Shown: positions 13,858 through 22,080, counted from the stretch's first letter. The stretch: DNA of 33,794 nt from Bog-756 sp035534835 (GCA_035534835.1 DATLRE010000194.1:1-33794), one strand, 5' to 3'. Notes: generated by a model from the sequence alone, not told the origin. Translations and numbers: made by a program.

Positions 13858-15557
13858 CGGCCCACGACACGACCGTCGAGGACCACGACCACCTCGTCGG
13901 CGTGGGCGAGGTCCTCGTCCCGGTGGGTGATGAGGAGCAGCGTGGTCCCTTCGGTGGCGGCGTGGACGTCGTGGAGCAGCCGGCGCGCCGTCGGCCGGTC
14001 GAGCCCGGACGTGGGCTCGTCGAGCACCAGCACCGGTGCACCGGCCAGGAGGGCCCGGGCCAGCGCCACCCGTTGGCGCTGGCCACCCGAGAGCTGGGCC
14101 CCACGTTCGCCGACCGGGGTGTCGAGGCCGAGGGGCAGCCCGTCGATCCAGGGACCGAGCTGGGCGTCGCGGGCGGCCGCGGCCACCTGGTCGGGTGAGG
14201 CACCCGGTCGGGCCACGGCGATGTTGCCACCGACGGTGGTGGGGAAGAGGTGGGCGTCCTGGCCCACCCAGCCGATCCGCGACCGGACGTCGTCCTGACG
14301 GAGCGTGTCGAGCGGCGATCCCCCGAGGCGGGCGGTACCCGTCTCCAGGCCCCAGAAGCGGAGGAGGACGTTGACCACGCTGCTCTTGCCTGCCCCGCTC
14401 GGCCCGACCACGGCCACCCGACGGCCGGGTGCGAGCCCGAGGTCGAACCCGTCCAGGACGCGCGGACCGTCCGGCAGGTAGCGGAGCACCGCGTCCTCGA
14501 ACCCGATCCCGGTGCCCTCCGGCAAGGGTGCGGGATCGCCGGGATCGACCACCGGGACCTCGAGGTCGGCCACCGAGACGAGGCGTTCGGCGGCCTCGGT
14601 GTGATCGGCCAGGCGCGACACGGCGTCGGCGGCCGGCAGCACGACGTCGAAGGCTCCCAGGGCGACCAGCGGGAGCACGGCCACCATGAAGCCCGGCAGC
14701 CGGTGGGCGGCGATCGCTCCGGTCGCGACCGCCAGCGTCCCGACCACGGCGGCACCCGTGGCCGCGACCACGACGGCGCCCACGGCCCCGTCGGACCACG
14801 AGCGGCGCCGCGCCCGACGCTCGAGTTCGGCATCGGACGCGAGCACCCGTTCGAGGTACTCCTCGTCGCGCCCCATGGCCACCAGGTCGGGGGCGGCGGT
14901 GAGCAGTTCCACCAGGTCGGCGGCCAGCGCCCCGCGCAGCGCCCGCTCGCCCTCGTGGCCGGAGCCGGACCTGCCGGTGGGTCGCCGGCGGGACCAGGCG
15001 AGAGCCGAGGCTCCCACGGTGCCCGTCAGCAGGCAGACGCCGAGGACCAGCCCGGCGGCGGGCAGCACCAGAGCGACCGCTCCGACCGCGACCAGCGATG
15101 TCACCGCGGCGGTCACGAGCGGGCCCACCCCCCGCAGGTAGACGTCCTGGAGCAGGTCGACATCGGCGGTGGCCCGGGTCAGCAGGTCGCCGCTGCGCCA
15201 CCCGGCGACGCCGGCCGGCGACCGGGGGGCGACCTGGTCGTAGAGCCAGAGCCGGACCCGGCCGAGCGCACCCAGGGCGGCGTCGTGGGAGACGAGCCGC
15301 TCGGCGTAGCGGAGCGGCCCCCGCGCCAGCGCCAGCAGCTGCACGGCGGCCATGAGCAGGGTCAGCGTCTCGAGGGGCGGCCGCAGGGCCGCCTTGTCGA
15401 TGAGCGCGCCGGAGCAGGCCAGGAGGCCGACGGTGCACAGGGCGGCGGTCGTGCCCAGTGCCGTCCCGAGGAGGAAGCGACGGGGATCGGGGGCGCCGAT
15501 GCGCAGGATCCGGGCGAGCGGCCCGCGGGACCGACCGTCGCGTCGGCGGACGCTCAC
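13758..15557 (-). CDS. cydC: Heterodimeric ABC exporter subunit CydC
   Basis: 599 residues: an ABC exporter transmembrane domain (about 20-320) fused to a nucleotide-binding domain with Walker A GPSGAGKSS, LSGGQRQRVALARALL and Walker B VLVLDEPTSGLD. With CydD it forms the inner-membrane transporter required for assembly of cytochrome bd; thiol or heme transport have been proposed. GTG 15557 overlaps the cydD TGA by 4 bp (GTGA), indicating coupled translation. It is the last gene of cydABDC. The 3' end encodes a Gly/Ala/Arg-rich tail of about 30 residues that reads through the region opposite the GNAT gene; the family normally ends near VLDGRVVGRYRG, so the tail may be a recent extension. Confidence 0.93.
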   Translation of the reverse strand: MSVRRRDGRSRGPLARILRIGAPDPRRFLLGTALGTTAALCTVGLLACSGALIDKAALRPPLETLTLLMAAVQLLALARGPLRYAERLVSHDAALGALGRVRLWLYDQVAPRSPAGVAGWRSGDLLTRATADVDLLQDVYLRGVGPLVTAAVTSLVAVGAVALVLPAAGLVLGVCLLTGTVGASALAWSRRRPTGRSGSGHEGERALRGALAADLVELLTAAPDLVAMGRDEEYLERVLASDAELERRARRRSWSDGAVGAVVVAATGAAVVGTLAVATGAIAAHRLPGFMVAVLPLVALGAFDVVLPAADAVSRLADHTEAAERLVSVADLEVPVVDPGDPAPLPEGTGIGFEDAVLRYLPDGPRVLDGFDLGLAPGRRVAVVGPSGAGKSSVVNVLLRFWGLETGTARLGGSPLDTLRQDDVRSRIGWVGQDAHLFPTTVGGNIAVARPGASPDQVAAAARDAQLGPWIDGLPLGLDTPVGERGAQLSGGQRQRVALARALLAGAPVLVLDEPTSGLDRPTARRLLHDVHAATEGTTLLLITHRDEDLAHADEVVVVLDGRVVGRYRGSSRAGGDVGDVGGSGAGRAAARRDARAAT

Positions 15558-17287
15558 CGGGTGACCCCCGATGGCAGCGTCCCGGACCCACCGGCCTCGA
15601 GGATCCGACCGGACACCAGGGTGAGCGTCCGGTCGACACGGCCGACCAGTCCGCCCCGATGGGCGGCCACCACGACGGTGCGGCCCTCGAGCCACGGGGT
15701 CAGCAGGTCGCGCAGCGAGTCCTCCCGGTCGGCGTCGAGGTGGGCGGTCGGCTCGTCGAGCAGCACCACCGGCACGTCGCGGAGCACCGCCCGGCCCAGG
15801 GCGATCCGCTGCCGTTCGCCGGCGCTGAGGGTCAGGCCGCTCTCGCCTACCGGCGTCGCCAGGCCGCCCGCCAGTCGGGCGACCAGCCCGTCGAGCCCGG
15901 CGCGTCGGACGGCGCGTGCCACCTCCGCCCCGGTGGCCCCCGGGTTCCCGAGCCGGAGGTTGTCCTCGATCGTGCCGCGTACCAGGGCGGGCCGCTGGGG
16001 GACCCAGGCGACCCGTGCGCGCCATTCGCGCAGCGTCGACCCCCCCAGGTGCACGCCTCCCACCCGGACGTCACCCCGGTCGGGGGTGGTGAACCCGAGG
16101 AGCACCGACAACAGGGTCGACTTGCCCGATCCGGACTCGCCCACCACGGCGACGTGGACCCCGGGTTCGAGGGCGAGGTCCACGCCGTCGAGCACCGGGA
16201 GCGCCCGCCCGGCAAACCGCACGGTGACGTCGGTCAGCTGCACCGTGTGGGTGGCCGGGTCGGGCAGCGGGCGTCCGTCGGGCCGACCGACGTCGGCGTC
16301 GGCACGGTCGGCGTCGTCCAGCACGTCGAGGATCCGCCCGGCGGCGGCGCGGCCCTGGGCACTGGCGTGGAACTCGGCGCCGACCCGCCGCAGCGGCAGG
16401 TAGACCTCGGGGGCGAGCACGAGGACGGCCAGGGCCGTGCCCACGCCCAGCGTGCCGTGGAGCAGGCGCAGGCCGAGGAAGAGCGCCACCAGCGCGGTGC
16501 CGACCGAGGCCAGGGTCTCGAGGGCGAGTGAGGAGAGGAACGCCACCTTGAGGGTGGACATCGTCTCGTCGCGGAGTTCGCGGTTGGCCCGCTCGAGCGT
16601 GGCCCGCCCGTCGCCGACCCGCCCGAAGGCACGCAGGGTCGGGAGGCCCTGGAGCAGGTCGTAGAAGGTGGCGGCCAGGCCCGACAGCCGGTCCCACTGC
16701 CGGGTCGCGCTCCGGGTGGCCTCCATGCCCAGCAGGATCATGAAGAGGGGGATCACGGCTGCGGTCACCAGGAGGATGACCGCCGAGAACCAGTCGTCGG
16801 CGACGATCCAGGCCAGGAGGACGAGGGGTGTGAGTGCGGCGAGCACGGCGGTCGGGAGGTAGCGCGCGAAGTAGGCGTCGAGTGCGTCGATGCCCTGGGT
16901 GGCGGACGCGGTCAGCTCGCCCGTGCGCTCGCCGGCCAGCCAGGCAGGTCCGAGACCCACCGCCCGGACCAGGAGCTGGCGCCGCAGCGTGGACGTCACC
17001 CGCGACGACGTCCGGTGGGCGGCCACCTCGCCCGCCCACGCGCAGACCGATCGGACGGCGAAGGCCGCGGCCAGCCCGACCAGCAGTGGCGCGGTGGGGG
17101 CCAGCCCGGAGTGCCCGATCAGGACCTCCTCGACCACGGCGCCGAGGAGGACGGCCTGGGCCACGAGGGCCACGGTCCCGACCAGTGCGACGGCAACGGC
17201 GCCGACCAGGTAGTGCCGAGTCGCGGTGGCCCGCCGGATCAGCCGTGGGTCGACCGGGCCCCGGGCCCGGGCCTCCGACGGGTTCAG
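15554..17287 (-). CDS. cydD: Heterodimeric ABC exporter subunit CydD
   Basis: About 577 residues. The membrane domain begins with VDPRLIRRATATRHYLVGAV, followed by helices to about residue 310, then the nucleotide-binding domain: Walker A GESGSGKST, signature LSAGERQRIALGRA, Walker B VVLLDEPTAHLD. It is the partner of CydC in cytochrome bd assembly. No ATG or GTG occurs near the expected N-terminus. The best start is CTG 17287, whose CTGA overlaps the cydB stop, the same 4-bp geometry as the cydD/cydC junction. The first alternative GTG lies about 40 residues in and would remove part of the first membrane helix. The gene body is certain and the start tentative. Confidence 0.9.
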   Translation of the reverse strand: MNPSEARARGPVDPRLIRRATATRHYLVGAVAVALVGTVALVAQAVLLGAVVEEVLIGHSGLAPTAPLLVGLAAAFAVRSVCAWAGEVAAHRTSSRVTSTLRRQLLVRAVGLGPAWLAGERTGELTASATQGIDALDAYFARYLPTAVLAALTPLVLLAWIVADDWFSAVILLVTAAVIPLFMILLGMEATRSATRQWDRLSGLAATFYDLLQGLPTLRAFGRVGDGRATLERANRELRDETMSTLKVAFLSSLALETLASVGTALVALFLGLRLLHGTLGVGTALAVLVLAPEVYLPLRRVGAEFHASAQGRAAAGRILDVLDDADRADADVGRPDGRPLPDPATHTVQLTDVTVRFAGRALPVLDGVDLALEPGVHVAVVGESGSGKSTLLSVLLGFTTPDRGDVRVGGVHLGGSTLREWRARVAWVPQRPALVRGTIEDNLRLGNPGATGAEVARAVRRAGLDGLVARLAGGLATPVGESGLTLSAGERQRIALGRAVLRDVPVVLLDEPTAHLDADREDSLRDLLTPWLEGRTVVVAAHRGGLVGRVDRTLTLVSGRILEAGGSGTLPSGVTR

Positions 17288-18468
17288 GGGTTCCCGCCGT
17301 CGCCGGTCGGCGACGCGGCCGCGTCGTCGGACACCGTGGTCGCGTCCGCACCGGCGTCCGCACCGGCGGACGTCGCAGCCGGTGCCGGCGTTCCTCCGGC
17401 AGGCGGTGGGCCGGTCGCCGGCAGCACGGCACCGACGGGGGGGCGGCGTACCCGTGCCCGGAACACCCAGTACGACCAGCTCTGGTACACGAGGACCAGG
17501 GGGGTGAAGATCAGGGCGACGACGGTCATGACCTTCAGCGTGTACGGCGCCGACGACGTGTTCCCGATGGTCAGGTTGAAGGCGGGGGAGATGCTCGACA
17601 CCATGACCCGGGGGTACAGGTTGAGGAAGATCGTGGCGATCAGGCCGACCATGGCTACGGCGTTGGCGATGAACGCCCAGCCCTCGAGCTTCTCCCGTAG
17701 GAGCCAGCCGACGACGGCGACCGCGGCGATGGCCAGGATCGGCACGAACGGGGGCACGATGCCGACGTCGTGGGCGGACCGGGCGTTCGCGTAGGTCCAC
17801 GCCAGGAAGCCGAGCAGGGCCACGGTGGCGGCCGGAGCAAGCACCTTGGCGGCGGCCTCGGCCCGTTCCCGGATGTCCTCCGTGGTCTTGAGGCTCAAGA
17901 AGATGCTGCCGTGGAGGGCGAAGAGCAGGAGGGTCGTGACCCCGCCGAGGAGGCTGTAGACGTTCAGCAGGTTGAAGAACGATCCCAGGTAGGTCTGGTG
18001 CGGCCCGATGGGGGTACCCCGCAGGATGTTGGCGAAGGCGACGCCCCACAGCAGCGACGGGATCAGGCTCCCCCAGAAGATGGCGTGGTCCCACGCCAGG
18101 TGCCACTTCGGATGCTCCCGCTTGGCGCGGAACTCGAACGCCACGCCCCGGAAGATGAGCGCGGCGAGGATCAGGAAGAGCGGGAGGTAGAAGCCGCTGA
18201 AGAGCGTGGCGTACCAGTTGGGGAAGGCGGCGAAGGTGGCGCCGCCTGCGACCAGGAGCCACACCTCGTTGCCGTCCCACACCGGCCCGATGGTGTTGAT
18301 CATCACCCGCCGGTCGAGATCGCTCCTCCCGACGACGGGGAGGAGCATCCCCACCCCGAAGTCGAACCCTTCCAGGGCGAAGTAGCCCACCCACAGCACG
18401 GCGATCACCAGGAACCAGAAGATCTCCAGCCCGGTGTAGGCGGGTGTGGCGCTCGCGATCGTCAGCAT
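17284..18468 (-). CDS. cydB: Cytochrome bd ubiquinol/menaquinol oxidase subunit II
   Basis: 394 residues, about 8-9 membrane helices. Family hallmarks are ALEGFDFGVGMLLP (31-44), INTIGPVWDGNEVWL (57-71), FRGVAFEFR and WDHAIFWGSLIP. With CydA it forms the high-affinity terminal oxidase that reduces O2 to water in the cytoplasmic membrane, typically used at low oxygen. ATG 18468 has GGGGGAG 7 nt upstream and lies 19 bp after the cydA stop. The last 55 residues form a Pro/Ala/Gly/Asp-rich tail, with a repeated GADA coming from a 12-bp DNA repeat near 17343-17366. That tail is absent from most CydB proteins and is probably disordered and cytoplasmic. Confidence 0.96.
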   Translation of the reverse strand: MLTIASATPAYTGLEIFWFLVIAVLWVGYFALEGFDFGVGMLLPVVGRSDLDRRVMINTIGPVWDGNEVWLLVAGGATFAAFPNWYATLFSGFYLPLFLILAALIFRGVAFEFRAKREHPKWHLAWDHAIFWGSLIPSLLWGVAFANILRGTPIGPHQTYLGSFFNLLNVYSLLGGVTTLLLFALHGSIFLSLKTTEDIRERAEAAAKVLAPAATVALLGFLAWTYANARSAHDVGIVPPFVPILAIAAVAVVGWLLREKLEGWAFIANAVAMVGLIATIFLNLYPRVMVSSISPAFNLTIGNTSSAPYTLKVMTVVALIFTPLVLVYQSWSYWVFRARVRRPPVGAVLPATGPPPAGGTPAPAATSAGADAGADATTVSDDAAASPTGDGGNP

Positions 18469-18487
18469 CGTGGACTCCCCCTGTCGC

Positions 18488-19945
18488 TCAGTAGATGAGG
18501 GCCGGAACCCGCTCGTCGGGGTGCCCGTCGCCTTCGGCCCCGTCCGTGCCGTCGCCTCGGGAGGTCCCCGTCCCGCCGTGCTCGTCCGCGCTGTCCGGGT
18601 CGAGCCTGGCGTAGCGGGCCATCAGCCCGAAGTCGATGATCGCCAGCAGCGAGTAGATGGCCGTGAATCCGACCAGCGTGGTGACCACGTAGCCGGTGCC
18701 GACCGGCGACACGCCCTTCGCCGTCTTCAGCAGCCCGTAGACCACCCACGGTTGGCGCCCCATCTCGGTGAAGATCCACCCGGTGGCATTGGCCACGAAC
18801 GGGAGCGCCAACGCGGGGAACGCGAGGCGCAGGAACCACTTCGAGGTGTCGACCTTGCGCCGGTACATCAGCCACAGGCCCCACACCAGGCCGGCGAGCA
18901 TGAGCATTCCGCAGCCCACCATGATCCGGAAGGTCCAGTAGGTCACCCACAGGACCGGCACGTAGCTGCCGGCGCCGTAGGTCGCCTCCTCTTGGGCCTG
19001 CACCTGGTTGATGCCCTCCACCGGCCCGTTCCAGCTGTTGTCGGAGAGGATCGACAGGGCGTGGGGGATCCGGATCTGGAAGATGGGGTCACCCGACAGG
19101 TTGCCGATGGTCAGCAACGAAAAGCTGGCGCCGTTCTGCGTGTTGTACTGCACCTCGGCCGCCGCCATCTTCATCGGCTGCTGCTTGGTCATCAGACGCG
19201 CCTGGTTGTCGCCGAAGAACATGGTGGCGACCACGGCGACCGACCCGAGGATCAGCGCCAGCTTGGCCGAGGTGGAGAAGACCGGGTGGGGGCGGTCGCC
19301 GGCCTTCTGGGACCTGCGCAGGTGCCAGGCGCTGACGCCGAGGACGAGCATCGCCGCCGTCACCAGCGCCGCGGTCAGCACGTGCAGGAACGAGCTGATC
19401 AGGGTGCTGTTGGACATGACCGCCCAGAAGTCCGTCATGACCGCCCGGTTGCCTTCGACCTTGTAGCCCACCGGGTGCTGCATCCAGGCGTTGGCCGCCA
19501 GGATGAAGTAGGCGGACAGCATCGTCCCGATGCTGACCAGCCAGATCGAGGCCAGGTGGATGCGGTCCGACACGCGGCCCCTGCCGAAGATCCAGATGCC
19601 GAGGAAGGTCGACTCGAGGAAGAAGGCGAGCAGTGCCTCGATGGCCAACGGGGCGCCGAAGACGCTGCCCACGTACCGGGAGTACATGGACCAGTTCATG
19701 CCGAACTGGAACTCCTGCACGATGCCGGTCACCACCCCGATGGCGAAGTTGATGAGGAAGAGGCGTCGCCAGAAGACCGTCATCTGCTCCCAGGTCGCCC
19801 GCTTCTCCTCGTCCCCGCGGGCCCGGTAGGCGGCGGTCTGCATGATGGCGAGCATCAGGGCCAGGCCGATGGTGAGCGGGACGAAGATGAAGTGGAAGAC
19901 CGTCGTGATCCCGAACTGCCACCGTGAGAGGAGGAGTGTCATCAT
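18488..19945 (-). CDS. cydA: Cytochrome bd oxidase subunit I
   Basis: 485 residues, about nine membrane helices. The heme ligands of the family are present: His18 (FHFIFVPLTIG, b595 ligand), His188 (SFLHVLTAALVTAAM, b558) and Met342 (FRIMVGCGMLML, b558). Glu103 and Glu111 match the proton-path acids of E. coli CydA. GRQPW is at 396-400, and Lys259 and Glu264 of the quinol-binding loop are retained, with a short Q-loop. A Gly/Asp-rich tail ends in ERVPALIY. It is the first gene of cydABDC. ATG 19945 is directly followed by a second ATG (19942); GGAGG lies 14 nt upstream, rather far, and TTGAGT 5 nt upstream could act as a leaderless -10. Two GGTGCACC palindromes lie upstream. Confidence 0.96.
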   Translation of the reverse strand: MMTLLLSRWQFGITTVFHFIFVPLTIGLALMLAIMQTAAYRARGDEEKRATWEQMTVFWRRLFLINFAIGVVTGIVQEFQFGMNWSMYSRYVGSVFGAPLAIEALLAFFLESTFLGIWIFGRGRVSDRIHLASIWLVSIGTMLSAYFILAANAWMQHPVGYKVEGNRAVMTDFWAVMSNSTLISSFLHVLTAALVTAAMLVLGVSAWHLRRSQKAGDRPHPVFSTSAKLALILGSVAVVATMFFGDNQARLMTKQQPMKMAAAEVQYNTQNGASFSLLTIGNLSGDPIFQIRIPHALSILSDNSWNGPVEGINQVQAQEEATYGAGSYVPVLWVTYWTFRIMVGCGMLMLAGLVWGLWLMYRRKVDTSKWFLRLAFPALALPFVANATGWIFTEMGRQPWVVYGLLKTAKGVSPVGTGYVVTTLVGFTAIYSLLAIIDFGLMARYARLDPDSADEHGGTGTSRGDGTDGAEGDGHPDERVPALIY

Positions 19946-19969
19946 CGACGACTCAAGCAGCCTCCGACG

Positions 19970-20011
19970 GGTGCACCTAGGGGCAAAGGTCACAACGTGC
20001 CGGGGTGCACC
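19970..20011. promoter_or_regulatory. Twin GGTGCACC palindromes upstream of cydA
   Basis: The perfect 8-bp palindrome GGTGCACC occurs at 19970-19977 and 20004-20011, 34 bp centre to centre. Between them, on the minus strand, is TTGTGACC, which resembles half of a Rex (NADH/NAD sensor) operator; the second Rex half-site is absent. They are a candidate operator pair for the cyd operon, and the factor is unknown. Confidence 0.35.
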
Positions 20012-20040
20012 TTCCCCCGCACTCCCTGGTGGTAGAGGGC

Positions 20041-20100
20041 CGGGTGCGCCGTCCGGCCCCGGGGACGGGCCGGGTGCGCCGTCCGGCCCCGGGGACGGGC
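20041..20100. repeat. Perfect tandem duplication, 2 x 30 bp
   Basis: Bases 20041-20070 and 20071-20100 are identical, starting CGGGTGCGCC and ending ACGGGC. Each copy, with the next three bases, forms a CCGGCCC/GGGCCGG hairpin with a 7-nt loop (20053-20073 and 20083-20103). It lies between the tetR stop and cydA on the same strand, so it may be a duplicated terminator for tetR or may separate it from the cyd operon. Confidence 0.8.
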
Positions 20101-20110
20101 CGGATCCGGG

Positions 20111-20962
20111 TCAGATACGGCCCCCCGGGTCCACTTCCGCGGGGACGCCGGGGACGCCGGGGACTCCGGGGACTCCCGGATCACCCGTGCCGCCCGGGCC
20201 GTCGATCCGGGACGCCGCCGGCGTCGCGGCTCCACGCAGCGGTCCGCTTTCGGGATCGGGGAACCCGACCAGGCGCCCGGTCTCCAGCAGCGTCCGCTCG
20301 AGCACCGGTCCGACGTCGTCGATCACCCGCTGGAAGTGGCCGAAGAGCTCGAAGGAGATCATCCCGAAGAGCTGGGTCCAGGCGAGGACGGCACGGACGA
20401 CCACCTCGTCGGACGCATGGGGGAAGGCCAGGTCGGCCAGCCGGCGCGTCTCGTCGAGCACGCCGGCGTCGAGCGGAGGCAGGCGGTCGGCCCCGGGCGG
20501 GTCGAGCAGCGACCCGTCACGCGCCGCTTCGTCGACCATCCGGGCGAGCACGAGCGTCACTCGGCTGGCCGGATCGATCGTCGCCTCCGGGGCGCGGTAG
20601 CCGGGCACCGGCGAGCCGTAGACGAGTGCGTACTCGTGCGGGTTCGCGATCGCCCACGCCCGGACGGCGCGGCCCACGGCGCGCCACCGCCCGCCGTAAT
20701 CGCCTCGGCGGCAGTCACCGTCGGCCTCCTCGGCAGCGGCGCCGACGGCGTCGTAGGCGTCGACGATCAACGCCGTCAACAGGTCGTCCCGGCTCGGGAA
20801 GTAGCGGTAGATGGCGGACGAGGCCATGCCGAGGGCTCGGGTCACGGCCCGGAGCGACAGCCCCGGCGCACCCTCGGCCGCCAGCTGCCTGCGGGCCTCG
20901 TCCTTGATCTCCTGGGTGAGTTCGGCCCGCATGCGGGCCCGCAGGCCGGTCGACGGTGGCAT
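20111..20962 (-). CDS. TetR-family transcriptional repressor with collagen-like tail
   Basis: 283 residues, long for TetR (usually 190-230). The HTH lies at about 15-62, with GLSLRAVTRALGMASSAIYRYFPSRDDLLTALI as the recognition region. A ligand-binding helical domain spans about 75-230, including WAIANPHEYALVYGSPVPGY, typical of a WHG-type TetR C-domain. The final 50 residues are low complexity and include GVPGVPGVPGVP, encoded by four 9-bp units at 20141-20176. It is divergent from the epimerase gene at 21085. The gap contains two identical dyad-symmetric sites placed to block both promoters, so autoregulation and control of the epimerase gene are likely. ATG 20962 has no clear Shine-Dalgarno sequence. 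The inducer is unknown. Confidence 0.9.
   Translation of the reverse strand: MPPSTGLRARMRAELTQEIKDEARRQLAAEGAPGLSLRAVTRALGMASSAIYRYFPSRDDLLTALIVDAYDAVGAAAEEADGDCRRGDYGGRWRAVGRAVRAWAIANPHEYALVYGSPVPGYRAPEATIDPASRVTLVLARMVDEAARDGSLLDPPGADRLPPLDAGVLDETRRLADLAFPHASDEVVVRAVLAWTQLFGMISFELFGHFQRVIDDVGPVLERTLLETGRLVGFPDPESGPLRGAATPAASRIDGPGGTGDPGVPGVPGVPGVPAEVDPGGRI
20141..20176 (-). repeat. Four 9-bp units encoding Gly-Val-Pro repeats
   Basis: On the plus strand two copies of GGGGACGCC are followed by two of GGGGACTCC. Read on the minus strand they encode the GVPGVPGVPGVP stretch at the end of the TetR protein. Such a short array can change length by slippage. Confidence 0.8.
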
Positions 20963-21001
20963 GGCGTCAGCCTGGCAGATGGAGAGCGCGGAATCAATAC
21001 C

Positions 21002-21014
21002 AGATCACTGCTCT
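21002..21014. promoter_or_regulatory. TetR operator, copy 1
   Basis: AGATCACTGCTCT fits the dyad AGAnCAsTGnTCT. It lies between a possible tetR -10 (TATTGA on the minus strand, 20994-20999) and its -35 region, so binding would repress tetR. One extra base extends identity with copy 2 to a 14-bp inverted repeat. Confidence 0.62.
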
Positions 21015-21046
21015 TGCAATGGTGCTCCGAATGGTGAATACTGGTC

Positions 21047-21052
21047 TATAAG
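21047..21052 (+). promoter_or_regulatory. Putative -10 of the epimerase gene
   Basis: TATAAG lies in an unusually AT-rich patch, immediately upstream of operator copy 2. No good -35 is seen at 16-18 bp. The predicted start leaves about 25 nt of leader with AAGGAGGA as ribosome-binding site. Confidence 0.45.
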
Positions 21053-21053
21053 A

Positions 21054-21066
21054 AGAGCAGTGATCT
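21054..21066. promoter_or_regulatory. TetR operator, copy 2 (inverted)
   Basis: AGAGCAGTGATCT is the exact reverse complement of copy 1. Its centre is 52 bp from that of copy 1, about five helical turns, so two dimers would bind the same DNA face. It covers the predicted start site of the epimerase gene. Confidence 0.62.
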
Positions 21067-21084
21067 CAACAAGGAGGACCCTCC

Positions 21085-22080
21085 ATGGGTACACATGCCA
21101 TCGTCGGTGCAGGATCCGTAGGTACGGCCACCGCGCTGTCCCTGCTAGGCGCCGGCCACGAGGTGGTGATGGTCACCCGCTCGGGGTCGGGGCCCGACCA
21201 CCCCGGTGTCCGCAGGGCGGCCGCCGACGCGTCGGATCCGGTCGCCCTGGCCGCCGCCGTCGGGCGGCCCGATGCCGTCTACAACTGCGCCAACCCGCCC
21301 TATCACCGGTGGCCGGAGCTGTGGCCGCCCCTGGCCGCGGCGATGCTCGAGGTCGCCACTGCCACCGGCGCAGTGCTCGTGACCATGGGCAACCTCTACG
21401 GGTACGGTCCGGTCGACCACCCGATGACCGAGGACGATCCGCTGGACGCCGTCGGGCCGAAGGGTCGCATCCGGGCCGCCATGTGGGCCGACGCCCTCGC
21501 CGCCCACCGCGCCGGACGTGTCCGGGTCACCGAGGCCCGGGCGTCCGACTTCTACGGACCGGGTGTCGTCGAGACGAGCTTCTTCGGTCGCAATGTGGAG
21601 CGGCTGCTCGCCGGGCGGAAGGCCTACGTGCTGGGTCACCCCGACGTCCCCCACGCCGCCACCTACGTCCCCGACGTGGGCCGCACCCTGGCCACGCTCG
21701 GGACCGACGCGCGCGCCTGGGGTCGGCCGTGGCACGTCCCGACGGCCCCTGCCGTGAGCCAGCGGCAACTGGCCGAGCGGTTCTGCCGGATCGCCGGGGC
21801 CCCGCCGGCGCGGGTGGGGGCACTGCCCGGCGCACTGCTCACGGCGGTCGGCACGTTCGCTCCGCAGGTGCGCGAATTCCGGGAGACCCGCTACCAGTTC
21901 GACCGGCCGTTCCAGCTCGACTCGTCGGCCTGCACCGCCACCTTCGGCATCACGGCTATCCCGACGGACGACGCGCTCGCCGCCATCGCCGACCATGCAC
22001 GCCGGACGACGGGAGGCACGTCGTCGGGCGCCGCCGGGACGGGGGAGGGCGGCGGGGAGCGGTCGACCGGGGCGGCCTGA
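21085..22080 (+). CDS. Atypical NAD(P)-dependent epimerase/dehydratase (extended SDR)
   Basis: 331 residues with an N-terminal Rossmann motif GAGSVGTATALSLL (8-21), i.e. GxGxxG with a Val/Met strand leading to VTRSGS. NCANPPYHRWPELW and VTMGNLYGYGPVDHPMTEDDPL take the place of the usual SDR active site, with Tyr but no obvious YxxxK. A C-terminal substrate domain follows, containing YVPDVGRTLATL and WHVPTAPAVSQRQLAERF. This resembles the NAD-dependent epimerase/dehydratase proteins often found next to TetR genes in actinobacteria. The reaction is unknown. ATG 21085 has a strong AAGGAGGA ribosome-binding site. Expression is probably controlled by the divergent TetR through the twin operators. 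The tail is Gly/Ser/Thr-rich. A small hairpin follows at 22092-22109. Confidence 0.87.
   Translation: MGTHAIVGAGSVGTATALSLLGAGHEVVMVTRSGSGPDHPGVRRAAADASDPVALAAAVGRPDAVYNCANPPYHRWPELWPPLAAAMLEVATATGAVLVTMGNLYGYGPVDHPMTEDDPLDAVGPKGRIRAAMWADALAAHRAGRVRVTEARASDFYGPGVVETSFFGRNVERLLAGRKAYVLGHPDVPHAATYVPDVGRTLATLGTDARAWGRPWHVPTAPAVSQRQLAERFCRIAGAPPARVGALPGALLTAVGTFAPQVREFRETRYQFDRPFQLDSSACTATFGITAIPTDDALAAIADHARRTTGGTSSGAAGTGEGGGERSTGAA

Noticed and set aside
12813..14198. Plus-strand 461-residue open frame spanning STAS, GNAT and the cydC end
   Set aside because: The composition is Arg/Gly/Pro-rich without motifs, and it crosses a strong terminator and three better-supported genes. A short part of it resembles a STAS helix and is reported only as a possible frameshift.
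17288..18394. Upstream extension of the cydD frame through cydB
   Set aside because: The frame is open by chance; the CydB protein in the other frame is unmistakable and the extension has no homology-like pattern.
20041..20176. CRISPR-like repeats
   Set aside because: The two 30-bp copies are directly adjacent with no spacers and there are no cas genes; it is a simple tandem duplication next to a separate 9-bp coding repeat.
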